64,000 nucleotides of DNA, from positions 126,001 through 190,000 of the forward strand of contig JAIRYJ010000007.1 of assembly GCA_031267825.1 (NCBI GenBank). Reading direction: 5' to 3'. The first letter of the stretch is position 1; every line of letters starts with the position of its first letter. The notes below the pieces were generated by a model, which saw only the letters and a list, made by a program, of their open reading frames with translations, was not told the DNA's origin and made no database searches. Below, piece by piece: positions 35,857 to 44,059 of this stretch. Origin of the DNA: Bifidobacteriaceae bacterium. Its GTDB lineage: Bacteria > Actinomycetota > Actinomycetes > Actinomycetales > WQXJ01. The translations under genes and the position numbers were made by a program.

Positions 35857-36870
35857 ATGGCAGCCACCCTGCGTGATGTCGCCACCTACGCTGGAGTGTC
35901 GATCCGGACCGTGTCCAACGTGATGGCCGGCTATAAACACGTCTCAGAGACGATGCGTGCCCGCGTTCAGGACGCGATCACGGAGCTTGGCTATAGGCCA
36001 AACCCGGTCGCCCGGCGGCTGCGCACCGGCAAGACAGGACTGCTCGCCTTCGTGGTACCAGAAATCGATGTGCCATACTTCTCAAAGCTTGCCCGCGACG
36101 TGATCCAGGCGGCCACCCAGACCGGGTTCCACGTCATGACCGATCAAACCGGCCATGACCGGTCGCGGCAACGTGAACTGCTGCGCGGCGCTGACCGGAT
36201 GATGCTGTTTGATGGCGTTCTTTTTTGCCCGCTGGCCACGGCTGAAGACCTTCAGGGCGCGGGTTGCACCCAACCGCTAGTGTTGCTTGGCGAGCACACC
36301 TTTGACGGCCGGTTTGACCATGTCGCCATCGACAATGTCCAGGCCGCCAACGACGCCACCAGTCATTTGATCGCCCAAGGCCGGAGGCGTCTGGCGGCGA
36401 TCGGCGCTCAGCCGGGAGAGGACTTCGCCACGCCCCTGCAACGTACCGAAGGATTCACTAAAGCGTTGATCGCAGCCGGGCTTGACCTATCACGCACCCA
36501 GGTTTGTCCAGCCGCCCACTACTCGCGTGAGGATGGCTACAGGACAACAGCCGCCCTGATAAGCGGCCCAAACCCGCCAGATGGCATTTTCTGCTACTCC
36601 GATCTGCTGGCCATGGGCGCCATTAGAGCGGTCTTCGACGCGGGGCTGAACGTTCCTGAGGACATCGCCATAATCGGTGTTGACAACATCGAAGAAGGCC
36701 AGTTCGCGCGTCCATCGCTGTCGACCATCTCACTCGACACCCGCTTTATCGCCGAAAAGGCAGTAGCCGCTATCGCCGCCCGGATCGAGGATCCAAGCCG
36801 CCCAGCCCAGCAAATCCTCGCACCCCACGCCCTAATAGCTCGCGAAAGCACCGGTAAAGCAGAGACCTGA
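35857..36870 (+). CDS. LacI-family transcription regulator
   Basis: 337 residues. The N-terminal helix-turn-helix (TLRDVATYAGVSIRTVSNVM) and hinge (NPVARRLRTGKTG) are followed by a periplasmic-binding-like sensor domain. GGAGGAGG sits 7 nt before the ATG. Divergent from the sugar importer, it probably represses the importer and GH2 genes, and itself, until the sugar or a product binds. Confidence 0.92.
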   Translation: MAATLRDVATYAGVSIRTVSNVMAGYKHVSETMRARVQDAITELGYRPNPVARRLRTGKTGLLAFVVPEIDVPYFSKLARDVIQAATQTGFHVMTDQTGHDRSRQRELLRGADRMMLFDGVLFCPLATAEDLQGAGCTQPLVLLGEHTFDGRFDHVAIDNVQAANDATSHLIAQGRRRLAAIGAQPGEDFATPLQRTEGFTKALIAAGLDLSRTQVCPAAHYSREDGYRTTAALISGPNPPDGIFCYSDLLAMGAIRAVFDAGLNVPEDIAIIGVDNIEEGQFARPSLSTISLDTRFIAEKAVAAIAARIEDPSRPAQQILAPHALIARESTGKAET

Positions 36871-36929
36871 AGCGCGAGCTGGTGTGCCCTGGGCGACAAA
36901 CTTGACTGGCGCGACGGGGGCCGCATGGT

Positions 36930-36940
36930 CGGCATCGTCC
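36930..36940 (-). repeat. GGACGATGCCG motif, intergenic copy
   Basis: An inverted copy between the LacI-type gene and the DUF2867 gene. The extended form GGTGGACGATGCCGACC also occurs at 30465-30481. Confidence 0.6.
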
Positions 36941-37012
36941 ACCTTCTTGACAATCGGCTAGCGCGAGCCGCTGAAACAACCCACCCTGGCTGTTCGGGTG
37001 TACCGGGCCGGG

Positions 37013-37510
37013 TCAAGGCGTCTTCTGGCTTGGCGTGCGGCGGAGCATCGCGCGGACCAAAACCGGATGGAATGGGCGGACCATTGCCCAGTAGGCCCGG
37101 CCAAGCCAATTGTGGATCCGCACAATCGTGGCGACTGATACAAAATGGGTATGGACCCGCAGATCAACCCGGAAATCAAGATGCGAATCAGATTCGCCCA
37201 AGATGACTTCATTGTCCGATCCCGCCAACATGGTGAACGGTCTCAAACCGTCCGACAGGTCCGTCACGGCTGGCGCCCGCCCGGTCCAGGCCAGCGCCCT
37301 GACCAGCAGGTTACGTAATTTCATTAGGAGTAGCACCGGCCAGAACTTGACAGTGAAAACAGCATTAGCCCACACCTCGGCCGACAAGCTGTCACCGGGT
37401 AACAGCTTGGTGGCCCAGTTGTCCACGAAATCGGCCCGAATGGCATGACCAGCGAACAGCGGACCTGGCCGCCACGCTCTCCTAACAACGACCCGCTTAC
37501 CCATAGGCAC
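37013..37510 (-). CDS. DUF2867 family protein
   Basis: About 165 residues. It shows the family pattern: an N-terminal ADFVDNWATKLLPGD, a central MKLRNLLVRALAW, ILGESDSHLDFRVDLRV, and a C-terminal VRIHNWLGRAYWAMVRPFHP followed by VLVRAMLRR. Its function is not known. The start is a GTG at 37510 or an ATG at 37504; there is no clear ribosome-binding site. It is divergent from jetA and seems unrelated to that system. Confidence 0.8.
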   Translation of the reverse strand: MPMGKRVVVRRAWRPGPLFAGHAIRADFVDNWATKLLPGDSLSAEVWANAVFTVKFWPVLLLMKLRNLLVRALAWTGRAPAVTDLSDGLRPFTMLAGSDNEVILGESDSHLDFRVDLRVHTHFVSVATIVRIHNWLGRAYWAMVRPFHPVLVRAMLRRTPSQKTP

Positions 37511-37628
37511 CAGTATTCCGTATCAGATGGCCCGCCGGATCGCGGCCTGCGTCATTCGTGTCCTCCGGCGTTTGCCCACGTCAAAGTGGTCCGTTAGTGC
37601 GCTAGAGGTAGGCTCTAAGGTATTCGGT

Positions 37629-39083
37629 ATGCCTGCGCTGCCACACGTCTTTCAGCTTTCGAGGCTGGCCAAGGAGTCGCCTGCCTGGGGTCTGCTTCGG
37701 GCTGACCGGGCGCCTGTCATCTTGGCGCTGCTTGGACGGCACCTCGGGGGTGAGGTCAGACGGCTGCCCGCACCTGTTCTAGCCGAACGGATCGAGGATG
37801 ACTTGGCGGATCTGCGGGCTGATTTCCCAGATCTCCGCACCACCGCGCAGGGATACTTGATCAGCTGGCGCGAGCAGGGGTTCCTGATACGCGGTTTAGT
37901 CCCAGGCACCAGGGAAGAAACCCTCGAATTGTCCGATGCCGCCCTGGCGGCTCTAGCCTTCGTCAACAGTTTGGAGGACCACAAGCAAGTCGCTACAGCC
38001 TCCCGGCTCGAAACGATCTTGGAGCGTACACATGCCCTCAACGTGGCCACCGACCCGGCGATTACGACCCGTCTGGCGGCCTTAGAGGCACAAAAAGAAG
38101 ACTTGGAAAGAGAAATCGAGCGGGTTCAGGCGGGGCATTTCGAGGTCATATCGAAGCGCCAAGCGGCCGAATGGGTGGCGGACATCCTGGCTTTGGCATC
38201 CGGCTTGCCGGCTGATTTCGCCCGTGTCAAGCGCCAGTTCGAGGAGATAAACGTTGGCCTGATGCGTCAACTGATTGAGGATGAAAGCACCAAAGGTGCC
38301 GTGCTGGCTGAGATTTTCGATGGAATTTCACGGCTCGACGAATCTGAACAGGGCCAGTCATTTGACAGTTTTCACGCCTTGGCGAGTGATCCAGAACGTT
38401 CAAGCCGTTATGACGAGGACGTGGACGCGATCTTGCGGCGGGATTTGGCGGATAGCCTGGAAGCCGTCCAAATCCACGCCCTGCGGAACTTGTTGCCGAG
38501 GCTTCAAACGGTATCCCTTGAAGTGAACGAGGCTAAAACCGCCTTGAACCGGTCGCTTAGACGGTTTGTTCAGAGCGGCGAACACGATCAAGCACGCCAG
38601 GTACACCTGTTGGTGAAAACAGCGGCCGCGGCGGCACTCAAAGCGGCTGACCATGCCAGGTTGACTGACCTGACGGATTTCCACCTTGAACAGACACTGA
38701 TAGGGGCGGCTTCAATTGGTGAGATCGCACCACATGATCCGGCTGAGACGCGCTCAGTCACACCGTGGACGGAACATGTGACCGGACTAGCTGACGTATC
38801 CGTCCTGGAAGAGCTCGCCCGGGAGGTTGACATCGACTTTCAAGAGTTGGAAGGTTCGGTCCGTCAAACGTTGGCGGACCGTGGCGCCGCGACCATTGGC
38901 GAGATCCTCGAATCTCATCCAGCGACCCAAGGTCTGGCCAGCGTAATAGGGCTACTGGTGTTGGCTCTGAGGCGCGGTTCGCCCCGCCTGGGCGTTGACA
39001 CGGAACTGGTGGGATGGCACAGCTCGCAAGGTGAATGGCGGACCGCTGCCGTGCCGGTCTATTTGTTTGAGGAGCTGATATGA
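37629..39083 (+). CDS. jetA: Wadjet protein JetA (DUF3375)
   Basis: 484 residues from the ATG at 37629; the frame opens at 37527 without a good site. It matches the DUF3375 kleisin-like subunit: FQLSRLAKESPAWGLLRADR at the N-terminus, a long central coiled coil (~residues 130-330), and a winged-helix-like end. In Wadjet, JetA and JetB join the SMC-like JetC to extrude DNA, and JetD cuts small circular plasmids. This gene looks complete, but its partners JetC and JetD are broken. Confidence 0.88.
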   Translation: MPALPHVFQLSRLAKESPAWGLLRADRAPVILALLGRHLGGEVRRLPAPVLAERIEDDLADLRADFPDLRTTAQGYLISWREQGFLIRGLVPGTREETLELSDAALAALAFVNSLEDHKQVATASRLETILERTHALNVATDPAITTRLAALEAQKEDLEREIERVQAGHFEVISKRQAAEWVADILALASGLPADFARVKRQFEEINVGLMRQLIEDESTKGAVLAEIFDGISRLDESEQGQSFDSFHALASDPERSSRYDEDVDAILRRDLADSLEAVQIHALRNLLPRLQTVSLEVNEAKTALNRSLRRFVQSGEHDQARQVHLLVKTAAAAALKAADHARLTDLTDFHLEQTLIGAASIGEIAPHDPAETRSVTPWTEHVTGLADVSVLEELAREVDIDFQELEGSVRQTLADRGAATIGEILESHPATQGLASVIGLLVLALRRGSPRLGVDTELVGWHSSQGEWRTAAVPVYLFEELI

Positions 39084-39832
39084 CCGACGTTCTAGATGGC
39101 GCGCCACAGGTGGGGGAACTGTGGCCTGGTGATAAAGGTTCCCTGGCGGAACCAAGCCGACGCGCCTTGGTCCAGTTAGTTAAAGGCCCCTATTTGGCGG
39201 CCGAGGGTAACACCTCCGGGTGGGATGCGTTGTTGGTGGACCGCGGGACGATCGAAGCGCGATTGGCTGACCTGTTCTTAGAGTTGGTTGTGGACCGAGA
39301 GGCCGAGATCGCTTTTGTTCGCGGGGTGCGAGTGGATGGCTTCACAGCACCGCAAGTTGTGCGCACCCAGCGGCTGACTTTCATGCAAACCGCTCTGCTG
39401 TTGCATTTGCGTCAGATTCTGGTTAGAGCAACACCAGGTGAACGTGTCATTGTTGGTTTGTCTGAAGTGACTGACTATCTCGAGGTTTACCGCGCCGGAC
39501 AGGGGATTGACCGGCTGACGCTGGGTAAACGGGTTAGTGGTGCTTGGGAGAAGATGCACAACTATGGCCTGCTCCACAAGACACCAACTGAAGGCCGGTC
39601 AGAGATAAGCCCAGCCCTGCGTTTAGTCTTCGGGCCGGAGCGGATAGAGCAGCTAACCGCTGAATATGAGCGCATAGCGAGCATCGGACCAAGTAATCAA
39701 ACCAGTCAAGATGGTCCAACCGGTCAGGATAGTCAAACCGGACCGGATAGCGGCCAGGGCTTAGAAGCTGGCCCAGGCGATCAAAGTGCCGAAGGCTCTC
39801 AGACCAGTTTCGAGGAAGGACCACAAGTGTGA
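39080..39832 (+). CDS. jetB: Wadjet protein JetB (DUF4194)
   Basis: 250 residues overlapping jetA by 4 nt (ATGA). The DUF4194 region spans ~25-195 (RRALVQLVKGPYL, RTQRLTFMQTALLLHLR, KMHNYGLLHKT) and is the KITE-type partner of JetA. The last ~50 residues are low-complexity (TSQDGPTGQDSQTGPDSGQG), encoded by short tandem DNA units and not part of the family. The gene is intact and overlaps the start of the jetC stub by 4 nt. Confidence 0.87.
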   Translation: MTDVLDGAPQVGELWPGDKGSLAEPSRRALVQLVKGPYLAAEGNTSGWDALLVDRGTIEARLADLFLELVVDREAEIAFVRGVRVDGFTAPQVVRTQRLTFMQTALLLHLRQILVRATPGERVIVGLSEVTDYLEVYRAGQGIDRLTLGKRVSGAWEKMHNYGLLHKTPTEGRSEISPALRLVFGPERIEQLTAEYERIASIGPSNQTSQDGPTGQDSQTGPDSGQGLEAGPGDQSAEGSQTSFEEGPQV

Positions 39833-40104
39833 CGACACTAGGAGAACTCGCCGACGGCACACTGTTCGATGGTTTAGGCCAGTGGCGGTTAGCTCACATC
39901 GAAGTGGCCAACTGGGGAACCTTCGGTGGGCTGAACAGTGTGCCAATCGCCCGGGAAGGTTTCCTATTGACGGGGGCGTCTGGTTCTGGCAAATCATCAC
40001 TCTTAGACGCGGTGGCGGCGGTGCTGGTGCCGCGCGGCCGGGTACGTTTCAACGCGGCCGCGGCCGAATCCGGTGGCCGGTGCGCTACGCCGCCAGGTGG
40101 TTAA
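39829..40104 (+). pseudogene. jetC: jetC stub, only the N-terminal ATPase start remains
   Basis: It encodes 91 residues where about 1,100 are expected. The start is a normal SMC-like head: WRLAHIEVANWGTFGG, then Walker A GASGSGKSSLLD and RVRFNAAAAESGG. Homology ends near 40075, where JetD sequence begins in another frame. The coiled coil, the ABC signature and Walker B are gone, so no ATPase can form. Confidence 0.9.
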
Positions 40105-40867
40105 GCTGGCGGACCTGGCCGAAGCGGACTTCACCAGACTCCAAGCGGTCATCGAGTGGCTGGTCAACCACCCAGATTCAGGGTTGTACGCCCGGCAAGT
40201 ACCAGTCCGGGAAATCGACTCGAAATGGCTGGAGCGCCACGGCGGCGTGGTCAGATCGTTGGTCCAAGGACTATCCGGGCGGGATAAGTTAGGCCTGACA
40301 CTGAAACCGTCGGCGCTTCTGCGCGGCCGGTTACTGGATGGTGCGTTAGCCAACGGCGGTCCACTTGATTTCGCTGCCCCGGTGCCGCAATGGGACGCGC
40401 TGAAACCAGTACCGAGGGTGGCGCTGATTCTAGAGAACCTCCAATCATTATTGGCGCTGCCCGCCTGGCCCGGGTCTGGTCTGGTGGCGCTGCACGGCGG
40501 AGGCTACGCTGTTGACCTCTTGGGCGGCATCGTCTGGCTGAAAACGGTGCCGCTGTACTACTGGGGGGACCTGGACGGACACGGTTTTGCCATACTGAAC
40601 CGCCTGCGCAGCCATCTGCCCGGTGTTGTGAGCCTGATGATGGACCAGCCAACCCTTTCAGACCATGCTGATCTGGCCGTACCAGACCCTAACCCGGTGA
40701 CCGCCAAACTACCGCACCTAACCGATGCCGAACAGGCCGCCTACCTGGAACTTCAGTCTTCTGGGCGGCGCCTTGAACAAGAACGCGTCCCGTGGGATGA
40801 GGCGTTGCGGCACTTGGCGCGGGCCGGTCTGCGAACAGGCGTTCGCCGGTCTCGCGCAGAACATTGA
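40073..40867 (+). pseudogene. jetD: 5'-truncated jetD (Toprim nuclease subunit)
   Basis: It encodes 264 residues. From LRRQVVKLADLAEADFTRLQ onward it follows JetD: DSGLYARQVPVREIDSKWLE, RVALILENLQSLLALP, and the Toprim motif YYWGDLDGHGFAILNRL. The N-terminal ~150-170 residues are missing, lost in the same deletion that removed most of jetC. The Toprim metal residues (D-x-D) are still present. Beyond ~40825 the tail runs into the reverse complement of the next relic. A GTG at 40073 could start translation, but a working nuclease is unlikely. Confidence 0.88.
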
Positions 40868-41083
40868 AGGGACTAATGTACTTGACTCCGACAGCTCCGC
40901 AAGCATCCGGAATCTTGATCCCCTTCTTGGAGTCTGGCGCCGCCTGCTCGTGGGTGGCCACTGTGTGCCCGAACGCGTGGGAGAAACCGAGCGGTAGTAG
41001 GTCCCAGAACCGGGCGCGAAATCCATTGAGTAGTACCGGCGGTGGGCCTCTATGAAAACGTTTGAGTCAAGCAGGTACATCAA
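40841..41083 (-). pseudogene. DUF4411 PIN-domain toxin relic
   Basis: The N-terminal ~30 residues (MMYLLDSNVFIEAHRRYYSM, DFAPG) and the C-terminal ~45 residues (THEQAAPDSKKGIKIPDACG, AVGVKYISPFNVLRE) of a DUF4411 PIN protein are present. About 85 central residues, with most PIN acidic residues, are deleted. In addition, one T is missing after CCCGGT, so FWD is read as SGT and the two halves are in different frames. The usual partner, an ImmA-type protein, is the next relic on the same strand. Confidence 0.82.
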
Positions 41084-41179
41084 GCCATCACCTCTTCGAC
41101 TAGGCGTCCAAAGGTGGTGTGTTTTCGAGTTCCCAGCAGTGAATAGGCTTCGCTGAACAGTGTTCTGCCTGCGAGCGTC

Positions 41180-41936
41180 TCAGCCACCACGGCCCCTTAC
41201 CAGCTTGCGGCTCACCTTGTACGGCTGGACCTTATAGAAGTTTCCGCCTCCGGCTCCGCCGTCTTGTGTCTGGGCGCCGATCCGTTCCATCTCGGCGCCG
41301 TATCTTTGCTGGTAGTCAGACCACTCAAGCAGACCCGCGTTGAAGGCTCGATTCAGTATCACCAGAGTGCTGACACTGAACGTGCGCCGCAAGCGCGACA
41401 ATTCATCCAGGTCAGCTCCACGCCAGGCCTTCCTCAAGTCATCGGCCGGGACCAGGACTTCGGCTGCGACCTGGTTCGCCCACAGTTCAGCCTGTTCCCC
41501 TTGCCTCGCCTCAATATCCGCACTGGAGATTCCGCTATCGCCAGCCCAAATATGTGCCAGTTCATGAATCAATGTGAAGACCTGCGGCGCTTTAGATTCC
41601 GTTCCGTCGGCTCCGTTAACGAAAACCAGTGGCGCGATAGCATCCGCTATGGAGAATCCCCGGAACTCTTTGGGGTCAAGTTTGCGGCGCGTATTACCGC
41701 CAACCACGCCGTTAATCATGACCAGCACTCCGAGATCTTCAATCGTCTGGGTCAGCCATTTCCGGGCAGCACTGGGGTCAGCCCAGGCGGCACGTTGTTC
41801 GGCATTGAGGCCAAGGGTGGCCCGAATCGCTGCGGCGACAACGTCTATCGGGTCGTCGGTGGTGACAGAACCGACAAATGGGAGCGGATCATGGCCGACG
41901 TTAACCGCGTAATCGGAATACCAGGTCTGGCGTATT
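41180..41936 (-). pseudogene. ImmA/IrrE-type metallopeptidase, N-terminally truncated
   Basis: The HExxH motif lies in FTLIHELAHIWAGDSG, and AAEVLVPADDL follows, so the peptidase part is complete to its stop. Reading upstream, family sequence continues to about 41936 (TWYSDYAVNVGHDPLPFVGS, TTDDPIDVVAAAIRATLGLN) until a TAA. No start codon is available before the GTG at 41728. The usual N-terminal XRE helix-turn-helix is therefore missing. A shortened 182-residue product from 41728 is possible. It normally pairs with the DUF4411 PIN gene. Confidence 0.8.
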
Positions 41937-42078
41937 TAGCAGTCATAAATTGTCTCAAGCAAGTCGGGCGAGGGGTTACGAACTGGCGAATTACCCCAAG
42001 TCCGGAGAACTTTGATCGGGACCGGCTCGCTTGGGTTGTTAGGACCGGTGGCGGGTGGCGGTCTGGCAGGATATGCAC

Positions 42079-43119
42079 ATGTCCGATCCCGCCCCCACAG
42101 TCTTGGAGATTTGCGCTGGGGCGGGTGGGCAGTCGTCAGGGCTTGAGATGGCCGGGTTCGCGCACACCTGTGCGGTGGAAATTGACCCGGACGCTGCCGC
42201 CACACTGCGGTTGAACCGGCCCGGTTGGGATGTGGTGGAAGGTGATGTGGTGAGGTTCGACGCGTCAAGCTACCAGGGTGTGACTCTGTTGGCGGGCGGT
42301 GTGCCCTGCCCGCCGTTCAGTGTGGCGGGAAAACAACTCGGCCCGGCTGACGAGCGGGACTTGTTTCCCAGAGCGCTAGAGCTGATTCGTCTGGCCCGTC
42401 CCGAGGCCGTGATGCTTGAAAACGTCAAAGGCTTAGCTTCTGCCCGCTTCGGCACCTACCGGGCGGGAATACTGCGGGCTTTGGATGCGATGGGATACCA
42501 GGCGGACTGGAAGTTACTCAACGCGAGCTGGTATGGCGTGCCGCAACTGCGGCCCCGATTCATCCTGGTGGCGCTGCGGCCTAGGTTCTTCAAGCGCTTT
42601 GAATGGCCGGAGCCGGTCGGTGAACCGCCAACAGTTGGCCGGACGCTCTTCCAGTTGATGGCCGCCAACGGCTGGGGTGGTGCGACGCGTTGGGTCACAA
42701 AGGCTGACGGCATAGCGCCGACGGTTGTTGGCGGCTCGAAGAAACATGGTGGGGCAGACTTAGGGCCGAGTCGCTCGCGTGCGGCCTGGCTTGAACTTGG
42801 TGTGGATGGGAGCGGACTGGCTGATCGGGCGCCAGGCCAAGACGCGCCGGAGTATCATTTGCCAAGGTTGACTAACCCGATGGTCGCGTTGATCCAGGGT
42901 TTTAGCCCTAACTGGCGGTTCGCGGGTAAGAAAACTTCGGTTTACCGGCAGATCGGTAACGCTTTCCCGCCGCCGGTCGCCTTCCAAGTTGGCAAGGCCA
43001 TCCAGGAAGCCTTGGCTGGTCGCGGTAAACGCCCCGCGGCTGGATCTACCCGGACGGGCCTGAGTCCGGTTGGTCAGAAAGTAGCCACAATGGGCTCAAA
43101 TGGGTGCTCAAGTGGGTAA
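42079..43119 (+). CDS. DNA (cytosine-5)-methyltransferase
   Basis: 346 residues; the ATG at 42079 is chosen because CAGGA lies 7 nt upstream. All main motifs are present: I (EICAGAGGQSSGLEMAGF), IV (PCPPFS, catalytic C77), VI (ENVKG, E114), VIII (QLRPRF), and X (QIGNAFPPPVA). A target-recognition region lies between ~185 and 265. It methylates C5 of cytosine at an unknown site. No restriction nuclease gene adjoins it, so it may be orphan or have lost its partner. A decayed relative of its 5' part lies at 19353. Confidence 0.92.
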   Translation: MSDPAPTVLEICAGAGGQSSGLEMAGFAHTCAVEIDPDAAATLRLNRPGWDVVEGDVVRFDASSYQGVTLLAGGVPCPPFSVAGKQLGPADERDLFPRALELIRLARPEAVMLENVKGLASARFGTYRAGILRALDAMGYQADWKLLNASWYGVPQLRPRFILVALRPRFFKRFEWPEPVGEPPTVGRTLFQLMAANGWGGATRWVTKADGIAPTVVGGSKKHGGADLGPSRSRAAWLELGVDGSGLADRAPGQDAPEYHLPRLTNPMVALIQGFSPNWRFAGKKTSVYRQIGNAFPPPVAFQVGKAIQEALAGRGKRPAAGSTRTGLSPVGQKVATMGSNGCSSG

Positions 43120-43442
43120 CTGTGACCGTTACCCTCCGGCCGCTGCCGGGTCAGTGTTAGCAGAAAGCGAGTCTTGATCCACTGAAGAGTGGTTTGAGTG
43201 CCTCAGCGGTCCCGTTGAGGGTGTTTTCGGACATAACATGCGGAAAGCGGCATGATTCGAGGTGCCGATGTTAGCAAGAAACGAGTTTTGATCCACTGGT
43301 GGATCAGGAATCGCATTCTGCTCGCACCGGACACACCAACCAAGTTAGCTGCGGCAGCGACATCGACAACCCATGGGGGCTGACAGTTGAGGCAGGCCGT
43401 GTCTAGCCTAGGAAAGCGTCACTGTGTCTTGCTGGAGGTTCG
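43120..43442. other. Intergenic region with repeats
   Basis: I see no gene. It holds a pair of 29-bp direct repeats (43156-43184, 43270-43298). The second runs into GATCCAC-TG-GTGGATC, a perfect 7-bp palindrome. A GGAGG near 43433 precedes the next small frame. Confidence 0.6.
43156..43298. repeat. Pair of 29-bp direct repeats
   Basis: Copies at 43156-43184 and 43270-43298 share 25 of 29 bases, with the shape GTTAGCA...CGAGTYTTGATCCACTG. Copies start 114 bp apart. They may be operator sites or the ends of a small lost element. Confidence 0.6.
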
Positions 43443-43685
43443 TTGAGCGGGCGGTTCCGCCGCCGCGTTGTCCTCCGGTCAGTGCTCCTAGTGACTCATG
43501 ACACAGTCGATCAGCCGGTGCCGGTCGCGGCGATCGATCTCGCCACGGGCGAACGGGCCTGGGAGACCGATCTGGGGCTGATTGAGGCGCCCACCATCCA
43601 CGCTGGCGCTGGCGTGAGGGACGTCCTGTTCGCCCACGTAAGTGGCACGGCCGGCCGAGACTTACGAACCATTCGACACGTTTGA
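43443..43685 (+). CDS. Short PQQ-propeller-like fragment
   Basis: 80 residues from a TTG start behind GGAGG. VAAIDLATGERAWETDLG is a typical blade of a PQQ-like beta-propeller. One blade cannot fold alone, so this is probably a remnant of a larger gene. Translation is uncertain. Confidence 0.4.
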   Translation: MSGRFRRRVVLRSVLLVTHDTVDQPVPVAAIDLATGERAWETDLGLIEAPTIHAGAGVRDVLFAHVSGTAGRDLRTIRHV

Positions 43686-44059
43686 GATGGTCCGGCTTAT
43701 CAAGTAGGCCGTCCAGCGTTTCTTGGGCGTTTTGAGCGGTCTTGGCCGTTCTTGGCTGTTCTCTTGAGGGGTTTTGGCCGTTCTTGGGCGTCTTGGGGCG
43801 TTTCTTGGGTGGTTTGAGCGATCTTGGGTGGTTCGGACGATGCCGCCGGGTTGGCTTCGTGGACCATCTCGGTTTTGGCGAGACGTGGACAGGTGCGGCG
43901 GCCCCGGCCTGGGGTGGTCACTCGGGGTGGAATCTGACAGGGTACAGGCCGCCGCACGGGCCTCCGGCCGGGGGTGGTCTGCGTGGTTAGCGGCCCAAAC
44001 GGGCTTTTCGCGGGTGGTAAGCTGACCGCTAGTCCGCGGAGCCGTCCAGGAGGTGGATC
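43686..44059. other. GT-rich low-complexity spacer
   Basis: It is made of degenerate units such as GGCCGTTCTTGG and GGGTGGTTTGAGCG between 43720 and 43835, then a GGACGATGCCG motif, then the leader of the next gene. A minus-strand frame across it is only the shadow of this bias. Confidence 0.5.
43835..43845 (+). repeat. GGACGATGCCG motif in GT-rich spacer
   Basis: Its left flank extends the match to 46096-46115 with one mismatch (TTGGGTGGTTYGGACGATGC). Confidence 0.6.

Noticed and set aside
41264-42214. 316-residue plus-strand frame
   Set aside because: It is antisense to the ImmA-type relic, whose family motifs are plain on the other strand.
43700-43835. Possible CRISPR or ordered repeat array
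   Set aside because: Units are degenerate and unevenly spaced, with no constant repeat or spacer length.
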